A stretch of DNA of 64,000 nt, from the NCBI RefSeq assembly GCF_024305175.1, contig NZ_JAMWYY010000005.1, positions 6,031 through 70,030 on the forward strand, in the 5' to 3' direction. The DNA comes from Flavobacterium sp. (lineage in GTDB: Bacteria > Bacteroidota > Bacteroidia > Flavobacteriales > Flavobacteriaceae). Made by a program: the position numbers and the translations under genes. Below are positions 50,872 to 60,044 of the stretch, in pieces; the first letter of the stretch is position 1, and each line of letters begins with the position of its first letter. Under the pieces are notes generated by a model. The model did no database searches and was not told where the DNA came from. It worked only from the letters and a program-made list of their open reading frames with translations.

Positions 50872-51459
50872 TTATCTGCCTTTTTTGGCAACAAATTTCA
50901 TCTTGTAGTCCGGCCTTGTCTTCCCTTCAATTATGTTTTGAAGTTTCTTTTGTATCAGGCGCTTTTTAAGCGGCGATATTTTATCAGTAAACAATACACC
51001 CTCAATATGGTCATACTCATGCTGTATAACCCTCGCAATTATACCGTCATGCACTTCTGTGTGCTTATTAAAATCTTCATCAAAGTATTCTATGGTAATT
51101 GTTTCTTTGCGGTAAACATCTTCGCGCACTTCGGGTATGCTAAGGCAGCCTTCATTAAAGCCCCACTCCTCGCCTTCCTCTTTCGTGATAACCGGATTTA
51201 TAAAGGTCCTCTTAAACTTACTCAGTTTTTCCTGCTCTTCCTTGCTTAGGTCTTCATCTTCACTAAAAGGCTGAGTATCTACTATAAACAACCTGATGGC
51301 CAAGCCTACCTGTGGCGCTGCAAGCCCAACCCCATAAGCATTATACATAGTTTCATACATATCGGCAATTACCTTTTTAAGGTCAGGATAGTCCTTGCTT
51401 ATCTCCTCCCCTTTTTTGCGTAGTACCGGGTCGCCATATCCTACAATAGGTAAAATCAT
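50872..51459 (-). CDS. def: peptide deformylase
   Basis: GVGLAAPQVGLAIRLFIVD; EGCLSIPEV; IQHEYDHIEGVLF. Confidence 0.97.
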   Translation of the reverse strand: MILPIVGYGDPVLRKKGEEISKDYPDLKKVIADMYETMYNAYGVGLAAPQVGLAIRLFIVDTQPFSEDEDLSKEEQEKLSKFKRTFINPVITKEEGEEWGFNEGCLSIPEVREDVYRKETITIEYFDEDFNKHTEVHDGIIARVIQHEYDHIEGVLFTDKISPLKKRLIQKKLQNIIEGKTRPDYKMKFVAKKGR

Positions 51460-51620
51460 TTCTCAGGGTTTTACTAAAGGCATCATTACCGCCTTATTTC
51501 ATTAATATCGTGCCGCAAAAGTAGTAAATAAAAAATTAACCGCTTTGTGCAGCAGCTTTGGCAAATGCTAAATTTTTGTGAGAAAAACCCCTGCCGGGAC
51601 TTAATGCCTTTACCATTGCT

Positions 51621-51628
51621 TACCTTTG
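51621..51628 (+). promoter_or_regulatory. Bacteroidota -7 box (TACCTTTG)
   Basis: TAnnTTTG match 14 nt upstream of the FUSC start. Confidence 0.45.
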
Positions 51629-51641
51629 CGGAAGATTAAAA

Positions 51642-53864
51642 ATGGTAATGATACAGCGAATAAAGCAGTTTGCCGACAGCACTAATTTTACAAAAGCCGT
51701 AGTTGTTACGGTTGCTGCGGTAGTACCCGTACTTATACTGGCGCATTTCGGCTTTTTTGAAACCGGGTTTGCTATTGCTATTGGCGCTGTGCTTACTTAT
51801 CCTGCCGATATACAAAGTAACCTTAGCCACCGCATTAAAGGGTTGCTATCTGCTACTGCTATAATAACACTCTGCACGCTAACAGTAAACCTGTTGCATG
51901 ATTTGCCACTGCTTTTTTACCCGGTTGTGCTGCTGCTTGTTTTTTTCCTGAGCATGATATCGGTTTACGGACAAAGGGCTACCATGGTTTCCTTTTCGGG
52001 GCTTTTGGCTATTGCACTTGCTACAGGCCATATCCACAAAGGTTTTGAAATATGGGAATATTGCGGGCTAATAGTAAGTGGCGGATTATTCTATACGATA
52101 ATATCGGTAATATTCAATTATTTTAGCCCCCACCGCTATACCGAATTACAGGTTGCCGAATGCCTTAAACTTACCGGGAGGTATATGAAACAGCGCGGGC
52201 ATTTATGGAAGCCTGATGCCGACAGGGAAAAAATTATAGAAAAGCAGCTTTTCATTCAGGTTGAACTGAACACCATACACCAAAACCTGCGCGAAATGCT
52301 GCTTCGCACCCGCAGTAATGCCGGGAACTCTAACCGCAGCAGAAAGATGCTGCTTGTTTTTATTTCCCTTATGGAGGTGCTGGAGCTGGCGCTGTCCAAC
52401 TCGTTTGACCATGACAAGATACAAGGCAAGTTCAGTAATTACCCCAAAGTGCTTACCACCTACCAGAACCTGGCTTATAACTTAGCGGCAGCACTGAAAA
52501 ATATTTCAAAAAGCCTGGAGAATAAAAAGAAATATGTATCGGCACACCATCTTCTGGAAGATTTGGAATATTTTGAGAGAGCTATTGCCGAATATGAGCA
52601 TGAAGTTGGGTATGAAGCCGCAGCAGAGGGTGTTATAATGCTTACCAACATGCTGCACTATGCCGAAAAGCAAATAGAAAAAATCAAGGTTATAGAGCGG
52701 GCTCTTACCCTAAACGTCAATTTTAAAGATATGCAGGGCCGCGATAAGGATCTGGAGAAGTTTCTTGCACCCGAATATTATCCACTGCACACACTAAAAG
52801 AAAACCTGAGCTTTTCTTCAACTATCTTCAGGCTGTCATTACGGCTTACCATAACAATTGCTCTTGGCTTTATTATTGGTGCGTTATTACCACTGCAAAA
52901 TGTGTATTGGATATTACTTACAGTTATTGTTATTATGCGCCCCGGTTACGGGCTTACCAAGCAGCGCTCTTACCAGCGTATTATTGGTACCGTTCTGGGT
53001 TGCATTATTGCTTTCGGGATATTGTATTTGGTGAGCCACCCCGCAATAATTGCCACACTTGCCATTGTATGCATGCTGATGGGCTTTACATTTACCGCCA
53101 TTAACTACCGCATAGGGGCAACCTTTGTTACCATTTATGTAGTTTTTGTATACAGCATGTTAAACCCCGACATAAACCATGTTATACAATACCGCATTTT
53201 AGATACTGCCGTGGGGGCATTACTTGCCTTTGGCGCCAACTATTTTTTTTGGCCTGCATGGGAGTTTATACAACTGCCTGTATATATTAAAAAGGCGGTA
53301 TCTGCCAACAGGGATTACCTCGCAGAAATAGCTGATTTATATAATAAAAAAGGGAGCGTGCCAACGTCCTACAGGGTGGCGCGCAAAAACGCATTTATAG
53401 AAGTGGGTAACCTGACTGCTTCTTACCAGCGTATGACACAGGAACCAAAATCGAAACAAAGGCAACAGGCACAGGCTTACAAGCTTGCATTGCTTAACCA
53501 CACGTTATTATCGTCACTTGCTTCGTTAGGGGCATATATACAGTCGCACCACACCAGTAAGGCTTCAGAGGCTTTTAATGTGGTGGTACAGGCTGTAACG
53601 CGTAACCTTAACAATGCCATTGCCATGCTTGCACACGAAGATACCATACAAGCCCCTGTAGAGCAAAAAGAAGAACTCGCGGCCCGCTTTACCGAATTAA
53701 AAAACATAAGGGCACGCGAGCTGCACGAACGTTACAGCAATGACGAAGAAACCCTTAAGTTGAAACTACAGGAAGCCCAGCTAATAATAGAACAATTGGT
53801 GTGGCTAACCAATATTTCGGAAAAGATTGTAAAAGCAGCAAGGCAGTTGGAGGGTGTAAAGTAG
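51642..53864 (+). CDS. FUSC family membrane protein (YccS/YhfK-like)
   Basis: 740 aa, two TM blocks; LTITIALGFIIGALLPLQNVYWILLTVIVIMRPGYGLTKQRSYQRIIGTVLGC. Confidence 0.9.
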   Translation: MVMIQRIKQFADSTNFTKAVVVTVAAVVPVLILAHFGFFETGFAIAIGAVLTYPADIQSNLSHRIKGLLSATAIITLCTLTVNLLHDLPLLFYPVVLLLVFFLSMISVYGQRATMVSFSGLLAIALATGHIHKGFEIWEYCGLIVSGGLFYTIISVIFNYFSPHRYTELQVAECLKLTGRYMKQRGHLWKPDADREKIIEKQLFIQVELNTIHQNLREMLLRTRSNAGNSNRSRKMLLVFISLMEVLELALSNSFDHDKIQGKFSNYPKVLTTYQNLAYNLAAALKNISKSLENKKKYVSAHHLLEDLEYFERAIAEYEHEVGYEAAAEGVIMLTNMLHYAEKQIEKIKVIERALTLNVNFKDMQGRDKDLEKFLAPEYYPLHTLKENLSFSSTIFRLSLRLTITIALGFIIGALLPLQNVYWILLTVIVIMRPGYGLTKQRSYQRIIGTVLGCIIAFGILYLVSHPAIIATLAIVCMLMGFTFTAINYRIGATFVTIYVVFVYSMLNPDINHVIQYRILDTAVGALLAFGANYFFWPAWEFIQLPVYIKKAVSANRDYLAEIADLYNKKGSVPTSYRVARKNAFIEVGNLTASYQRMTQEPKSKQRQQAQAYKLALLNHTLLSSLASLGAYIQSHHTSKASEAFNVVVQAVTRNLNNAIAMLAHEDTIQAPVEQKEELAARFTELKNIRARELHERYSNDEETLKLKLQEAQLIIEQLVWLTNISEKIVKAARQLEGVK

Positions 53865-54497
53865 TTAGTAATCAAATCTTTTTGCCGGGCTGTAACCATG
53901 CCTTTTCATAATTGCAGTGAATTCATGCGCTTCACTTTGAGTCATTATTCCGTTTTTAAAGGCAAGCCTGCAAAAGGTATATTCTATTTCAGTTAAATTC
54001 CCTTTTCTGTTTTCTTCTTTAATTAACGGATAAAAAATTTTCTTCCAGTCATCTGAAGCTTTTTGAATAATAAAAGTGGCGCGAAAGGGATTAATCTTTA
54101 CGTATTTATCCAGTTTGGTTGTTGTAGGATAGCCATAGCGCTTTATTATTGTATGTAGGTTAAGTGCATTTCTGTTATAGACCCTTACTATAAAATCTGC
54201 TGCTGTAGGAGGTACTTCATTAAGCTGATAATCAAGATAAGAAGATATATTGGTAGATGGATACGGATTTGGGGCTACTATTGAGTCATTATAGTATGAA
54301 TAAAAGGGTATTTCTAAATCACCCCCTCCCCTTCTTATATGTCCTTCAAGCTTCATCGTAACGTCATTAAGATAATCCATAAACTTAAGGCGCTCTATAA
54401 GCTGTTCATGGTCTCTTTCAAGTAAAATATCTTTACTACTTTGCGGGAATAGGTTTAATGCGAACAGCATACAATGAATCAGAAGCAATTTTTTCAT
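53865..54497 (-). CDS. hypothetical exported protein
   Basis: Signal peptide MKKLLLIHCMLFALNLFPQ; 210 aa; no recognised family. Confidence 0.6.
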   Translation of the reverse strand: MKKLLLIHCMLFALNLFPQSSKDILLERDHEQLIERLKFMDYLNDVTMKLEGHIRRGGGDLEIPFYSYYNDSIVAPNPYPSTNISSYLDYQLNEVPPTAADFIVRVYNRNALNLHTIIKRYGYPTTTKLDKYVKINPFRATFIIQKASDDWKKIFYPLIKEENRKGNLTEIEYTFCRLAFKNGIMTQSEAHEFTAIMKRHGYSPAKRFDY

Positions 54498-54537
54498 GAT
54501 TTAAAAATTGGTGAAGTAAATTGTAATAATATTAAAG

Positions 54538-54663
54538 GGCTGTCTCAAAAGGTTTAGGTGGAAGCTCGCATATCATTCTGATGTGATAAAGAATCTCTTA
54601 ACATCAATGTTAGGATTTATAGCTTCAATACATTTCGCTCAAAATAACACTTTTAAGACAGCC
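54538..54663. mobile_element. MITE-like element with terminal inverted repeats (126 bp)
   Basis: GGCTGTCTCAAAAG (54538-54551) and CTTTTAAGACAGCC (54650-54663), 13/14 complementary; internal arms resemble TCATTCTGA...GAATCTC / TTTCGCTCAAAATAAC. Confidence 0.55.
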
Positions 54664-54667
54664 AATT

Positions 54668-54868
54668 TTATTTCTTCAACATACTATACACTAATCTTAA
54701 AATCAATACTCCAGCAAATACATAAAGTATATATAAAGCTATAGTAAAAAAATTTATAATATAGTATGTATCACCAATATTAAGAACAACATCATTCTCT
54801 CGTAAAACGTAGCCTATTATTAAAATCACTATTAATAAGATAGCCAAAAAAAATTTACTTGAGTTCAT
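54668..54868 (-). CDS. small two-TM membrane protein
   Basis: 66 aa, two hydrophobic segments. Confidence 0.4.
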   Translation of the reverse strand: MNSSKFFLAILLIVILIIGYVLRENDVVLNIGDTYYIINFFTIALYILYVFAGVLILRLVYSMLKK

Positions 54869-54908
54869 TATAGCTTATTATTATAAAATTAAGATACGGT
54901 ATACAGTA

Positions 54909-55040
54909 TTATCTATCTTCTTTTAATTTTTTAATCTTAAGTTTAAGGTACGTCCTTAATAACAGATATAAGTATATACCTAGTATTATAGGTATTAACA
55001 TAAAAATAGAGGGTAGAATGGTTAAAAAAATTTCTTTCAT
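54909..55040 (-). CDS. small single-TM protein (43 aa, not in ORF track)
   Basis: MKEIFLTILPSIFMLIPIILGIYLYLLLRTYLKLKIKKLKEDR read on the minus strand; hydrophobic helix followed by Lys-rich tail. Confidence 0.4.
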   Translation of the reverse strand: MKEIFLTILPSIFMLIPIILGIYLYLLLRTYLKLKIKKLKEDR

Positions 55041-55253
55041 GTCTTGTCGGTTAATTAATGCTCTTTAGTTGTGCATAAATAATCGAACCAGTATTTTTAT
55101 TTACTCTAATAATTATTTGTTTCCTGCTTATTATACCAATTTACATGTCGCCTATGCTAATGCCCATAAGGATATAACTTCTTTATAGTAATTTCAGCAA
55201 ACATAGTTATTATATAAAAACTATTAATAAGTAAATATGGCTATTTTTATAAT

Positions 55254-55778
55254 CTAAGTTAAATATGGTATAAATTTTAGATGTAACTTCCATTTACCAC
55301 TTATTTTTTCATACACATAACCATATCCTTCCCCCTCCCATGAAGTATTATTAGAAAGCATATTAACAATTATTACGGCATATTTGCCGTCTTCTGAGTA
55401 TATAGGTCTTGAAAGTGAAACATATATTTTACCATCATTATTGACTTTAATAACTTCTCCAAAATTTTTTATGATTTGTAATTTATCCTTAACATCGGAT
55501 GGACTAAAAAGATGTTTCTTCCATTTTTCTTTACTAAAGCTTTTATAATGAAATTTTTGTGGAAATTCAATCAATTCCATAGTCGTAAAACCTTCCAAAT
55601 AATCATCTGTTGTTGATACATCCGGAATCTCCAATAATCGGTATGCATCCCATTTGGTATAATTACCTAAAGCAAGCTGCGCTATTTCATAGTCACTACT
55701 ATCTTCTAATTGAATTCCTTGTTTAGATGAACAACTCAATAAGATAATTATTATGAATGTGGAAAGAAATGTTTTCAT
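55254..55778 (-). CDS. hypothetical lipoprotein
   Basis: MKTFLSTFIIIILLSCSSKQ lipobox; 174 aa. Confidence 0.6.
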   Translation of the reverse strand: MKTFLSTFIIIILLSCSSKQGIQLEDSSDYEIAQLALGNYTKWDAYRLLEIPDVSTTDDYLEGFTTMELIEFPQKFHYKSFSKEKWKKHLFSPSDVKDKLQIIKNFGEVIKVNNDGKIYVSLSRPIYSEDGKYAVIIVNMLSNNTSWEGEGYGYVYEKISGKWKLHLKFIPYLT

Positions 55779-55790
55779 TATATATAATTA

Positions 55791-57612
55791 TTAGTTGCAA
55801 GAGTTTGAATTACTATGAGGTAACTGTCCATTCCACTCCGAATTTTTTTCTTCAGCAGTAATAATATCTCTAATTATCTGTCGCTCGTTACTGCTTGGAA
55901 TTAGATTAATGAATTCTGGATTTGTAACATATCCTCCATTCATACCAATATCTGTAAGTCCCTGCCATGCCATTGCATTGTAAAAAGAATCAGGTAAATT
56001 GTATCCTTTACCTACTGCATAAGCTTTCAAAGCATCTCCTAAGTTCTGAATATATTGAGTCATAAAAGCATGATGTTGTTGCGGCCCAACAGCGACTTCA
56101 TTTAAATATGCTTGTATCAATTGGGCGTAAGTGGGATTATCTTCGATTGTATGAATACAATTATTATATTCGAAATATAATAATATCGCATGTAAGTTTT
56201 CATGTATTATAGTCATAGCAATTGATAAGTCAGTAGAAGTAGTGATATAATCATGATTCAATTCAATAATCAAATTATAAGCTGGCTCATTTAAACTATT
56301 CGTTGTTACAGGGTTTGGTTGTTTAAAACGTGTACGACCCTTTGTTAATTGAGGTAATTCATGTGAAACCTTATAATGTATATTATGAGAACCTGTTGCT
56401 AAAGGATTAGCAAAAATTGCGTTGAAAATCTGACTCATATCTGAAGCTGAATTATATATATCTTTCACGATATTATTTTGACAAGCTGGGTATACAGTAT
56501 TTAAAATATTATTTGGTATATCACCATTCTCAATATCTTCTATAGCATTTTCGGCAGCCTCTATACTCTCATGTGAGTACTCTTCATCTTCCAAAAATTC
56601 AAGTATTTGTTTAGCAAATTCATTGTTATTTGAATTCTGCATAGCAAAATCAAGTATCTGGTGTGCCAATTGCTCCCTATCCTCGTCAAATGGTATGCGG
56701 TTACCCAGCAGGTTCATTAGCCCGTCCTTTACTTTTTTATTAAAAATCCTGCTCAGCCAAAATTTTTCTGCTTCAGTTAAATCAAATTTAAAGGTTTCAT
56801 AAGTTAAATCTATAACTGGTAATGTTACAACAGGGGGGGGCAAATTCAGGATCGTTACCGCCACCCCCTCCACCAGGCCCTCCGGGGTTAGGCACGGGGC
56901 CGGGAGCATCAAAATCAGGTACCATTATTATTATATTCGGACCTCCCCCGCCAACGCTACCACCATTTCCGTTTTCTGTTACAGATAAAGAAGTTGGGCA
57001 TTCTATATAAACTTCATAGTAAAATTCACCCCCACTGTATTGCTCAGTTATTGGATGATAAAAAGTGCGATAAAAACAATTGCCATTTTCATCTCTGTGG
57101 ATAACATGCTGTCCACGTCCATTAGAACTTTTTACAATATATTTATTTTCTAAATTATCGATAGACACATCATTGTTTAAATCTTTTACATCTATATAGT
57201 CAAGCCTATAATCAAATATATAAGATGATGTATTTTGTGCATCATCTTCTAATATCACAAGATTTTCAAATCGTTCAGACACTACACCATCCCTGTAAAT
57301 CTGAAAAGTATAGGTTTTATACTTATCATATTCAATTACCTTTACCTGCCTGTCATCATAAAAGAATCCGTTAATAGTATCATTAACAATAGCTTTTGAT
57401 GACATTGAGCTTCTATCAGCCGCTCTGTTCAATTCGGCATAAGCCTTAGAATTCTTTTTAAATTCTTCAAAAGAAATGGTTTTAACATTAATAGCGCCGG
57501 ATTGGGTACTGCCAGAGGTGGTAATATCATTGTCGTCATTTTGGCAGTTAGTAAAAATCAGCAACACGCATGTTGCCATAGCAGCAGTAAGCAGCCTGAG
57601 AAATTTTTTCAT
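55791..57612 (-). pseudogene. HExxH-containing lipoprotein split by a frameshift at a C8 homopolymer (ORFs 56797..57612 and 55791..56912)
   Basis: N-terminal ORF has lipobox (VLLIFTNCQND) and Gly-rich linker; downstream ORF has MTIIHENLHAILLYF; removing one base from G8 at 56833-56840 fuses both into one 606-aa frame. Confidence 0.75.
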
Positions 57613-57781
57613 TGTTTGTAATTTTAGTTGGACAAAAATAATCCTTCGATTATTATTTACAATTATAACAATTATTCGATATTCTTATTGCGCTTATTCC
57701 TGTTAATAAATTGTTAATTATTATTTCAGCATTAAAAAAAATCATCAATTAGTGTGGCTATATAAATTTTCAAAAAAAACT

Positions 57782-57919
57782 TCATCGGGCTTTTTCCAGT
57801 TTCAAAATTTCGGCAAAATCATTAATATCATAAAGCTTTTTTTTACCAAAACTGAAAGGCTTAAAGTATATTTTTTCGTGATAGATAATCCTGTAGCATA
57901 ATTGTTGCCGAAATTTCAT
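57782..57919 (-). CDS. possible 45-aa small ORF overlapping the 3' end of ruvX out of frame
   Basis: MKFRQQLCYRIIYHEKIYFKPFSFGKKKLYDINDFAEILKLEKAR; below the ORF-track length cutoff. Confidence 0.2.
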   Translation of the reverse strand: MKFRQQLCYRIIYHEKIYFKPFSFGKKKLYDINDFAEILKLEKAR

Positions 57920-58322
57920 CTACAAGGGCTTTATTTTGCCTCTGTTTCTTCTTTAAGCCACTATCAATCATGGTTTGGAAAGCCATTTTGCTGGTAAAAC
58001 GTTCATCTATCCCTTCTATAGGCATATCAGGGAAGGCTTTTTTAAACTTTTCTGTAAAAGTAGCAACAAGCGGTGCGCTTTGAGACGGCTCATTATTCAT
58101 TTGCTTAGGAATGCCTATTATAACCTTTTCTACCTTTTCATTAGTAAAGTACGCTTGAAGCCATGCAATGGCCGATTCTGATGCTATTGTGGTTAAGCCA
58201 GTTGCTATCATCTGCATTTCGTCTGTTACTGCTATGCCTGTACGCTTTAATCCGTAATCGATTGCCATTATTCTTCCCTTTCCTCTGTTACCGAACAGTG
58301 ACATAGTATTATCTTTACCCAT
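57861..58322 (-). CDS. ruvX: Holliday junction resolvase RuvX/YqgF
   Basis: IMAIDYGLKRTGIAVTD; VIIGIPKQMNNEPSQSAP; GIDERFTSKMA; DEISATIMLQDYL; exact start uncertain (58322, 58304). Confidence 0.93.
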   Translation of the reverse strand: MGKDNTMSLFGNRGKGRIMAIDYGLKRTGIAVTDEMQMIATGLTTIASESAIAWLQAYFTNEKVEKVIIGIPKQMNNEPSQSAPLVATFTEKFKKAFPDMPIEGIDERFTSKMAFQTMIDSGLKKKQRQNKALVDEISATIMLQDYLSRKNIL

Positions 58323-58348
58323 ATATACTGCTTAATCTTTAGTTTAAT

Positions 58349-59083
58349 CTATAACTTGCCCATCCGCAAAAGTAACGGAAAGGTTACCTGTTTGTCGTTA
58401 TTTTCCCAGCTAATTTTTAATTCTTCTTCAATTAAGCTGAAAGGATTTATCCCTTTCTGCTCTTTATAATGCTGCACTGCCGACCATGTTTGCAGGTACC
58501 CTGCAAGTTGTTCAAAATCCCATGTAAAGGTATTGACAAAGTTTCTATCCGTATAAATCTCGTTGAAAGGAAACGGAATGGTTTTATAGTTTTCATCAAG
58601 GTAGCGTCTTTCAGCATCCCAGTACGGGCCCACAATGTCATGATAAAACCTTCTTATTATCTTGTCAGATTCATTGTTAGTCCGCAAAAGCCCGTAACCC
58701 ATAACTGCTATAATGCCTCCGGGTTTCATAATGCGGTAAACCTCTTTATAAAATGCATCAAACTTAAACCAGTGAACCGCCTGTGCCACTGTAATCAGGT
58801 CGAACTTGTTATCATTAAAACCTGTAGCTTCGGCTGGTTGCCTGCTGTAAAATATATTGTCTTTGCTTACAGCATGTTCAAGCTGTTTACTGCTGATATC
58901 TGTAGCATATATTTCTTTAAAGTAAGGTGAAAATAAAGCTGCAACCTGTCCGTTGCCCGTAGCAACATCTAAAGCACAATTTCTACCCACTGCGAAAGAT
59001 AAGATATACGACACCATTTCCTCCGGATAGGCAGGACGGTATTTTGAATATTCTTTTGCAAGTGCCGAAAAATTGTCTTTCAT
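58349..59083 (-). CDS. class I SAM-dependent methyltransferase
   Basis: MKDNFSALAKEYSKYRPAYPEEM; ALDVATGNGQVAALFSPYF; DLITVAQAVHWFKFDAFYKEVYRIMKPGG; start refined from 59230. Confidence 0.9.
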   Translation of the reverse strand: MKDNFSALAKEYSKYRPAYPEEMVSYILSFAVGRNCALDVATGNGQVAALFSPYFKEIYATDISSKQLEHAVSKDNIFYSRQPAEATGFNDNKFDLITVAQAVHWFKFDAFYKEVYRIMKPGGIIAVMGYGLLRTNNESDKIIRRFYHDIVGPYWDAERRYLDENYKTIPFPFNEIYTDRNFVNTFTWDFEQLAGYLQTWSAVQHYKEQKGINPFSLIEEELKISWENNDKQVTFPLLLRMGKL

Positions 59084-59193
59084 GATTGACAGATTTTTAG
59101 TAAATTTAATTATTTCCTGCACTTTATGGAAACGAACGGAAAAGATTTGTATTTTGCCCGAATGTTTTAACGATGATAATTTACAGGGATTGT

Positions 59194-59201
59194 TATCTTT
59201 G
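59194..59201 (+). promoter_or_regulatory. Bacteroidota -7 box (TATCTTTG)
   Basis: TAnnTTTG match 19 nt upstream of the dapD ATG. Confidence 0.5.
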
Positions 59202-59219
59202 CCCAAAAACAAAATTGCC

Positions 59220-60035
59220 ATGAATACCATACAAACCCTTATAGAGCAGGCCTGGGATAACAGGCAACTGCTTCAGGAAGAGAAAACCATAAAAGCCATA
59301 CAGGAAGTAATTGATATGCTTGACGCAGGAAAGCTGCGTGTAGCAGAACCCGGCAATGATGGCTGGAAGGTAAACGAATGGGTTAAAAAAGCTGTTGTAC
59401 TTTACTTTCCTATCCGCAAAATGGAAACGCTGGAAGCAGGGATTTTTGAGTATCATGACAAAATGCCGCTAAAGCATAATTATGCTGAAAAAGGGATTCG
59501 CGTAGTACCCAATGCCGTGGCACGCCACGGGGCATATATAGCATCAGGCGTTATATTAATGCCCAGTTATGTAAACATAGGTGCTTATGTAGATGAAGGT
59601 ACTATGGTTGACACATGGGCTACTGTGGGCAGTTGTGCACAAATTGGTAAAAACGTTCACCTTAGCGGCGGTGTGGGCATAGGCGGGGTTTTAGAACCGT
59701 TGCAGGCCGCACCCGTAATAATAGAAGATGGTGCCTTTATAGGCTCACGTTGTATAGTGGTAGAAGGTGTAAGGGTAGAAACTGAAGCTGTTCTTGGCGC
59801 AAATGTATGCCTTACCGCATCTACTAAAATTATTGATGTTACAGGCAATGAACCGGTAGAAATGAAAGGGGTTGTGCCTGCCAGGTCTGTAGTAATACCC
59901 GGCAGCTACACTAAAAAATTTGCCGCAGGCGAATATCAGGTGCCTTGCGCGCTTATAATTGGTAAACGCAAGCCTTCTACCGATTTAAAAACCTCGCTCA
60001 ACAATGCTTTAAGGGAATATGATGTAGCGGTTTAA
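59220..60035 (+). CDS. dapD: 2,3,4,5-tetrahydropyridine-2,6-dicarboxylate N-succinyltransferase
   Basis: PNAVARHGAYIASGVILMPSYVNIGAYVDEGTMVDTWATVGSCAQIGKNVHLSGGVGIGGVLEPLQA; start refined from 59073. Confidence 0.95.
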   Translation: MNTIQTLIEQAWDNRQLLQEEKTIKAIQEVIDMLDAGKLRVAEPGNDGWKVNEWVKKAVVLYFPIRKMETLEAGIFEYHDKMPLKHNYAEKGIRVVPNAVARHGAYIASGVILMPSYVNIGAYVDEGTMVDTWATVGSCAQIGKNVHLSGGVGIGGVLEPLQAAPVIIEDGAFIGSRCIVVEGVRVETEAVLGANVCLTASTKIIDVTGNEPVEMKGVVPARSVVIPGSYTKKFAAGEYQVPCALIIGKRKPSTDLKTSLNNALREYDVAV

Positions 60036-60044
60036 AAACTGATA

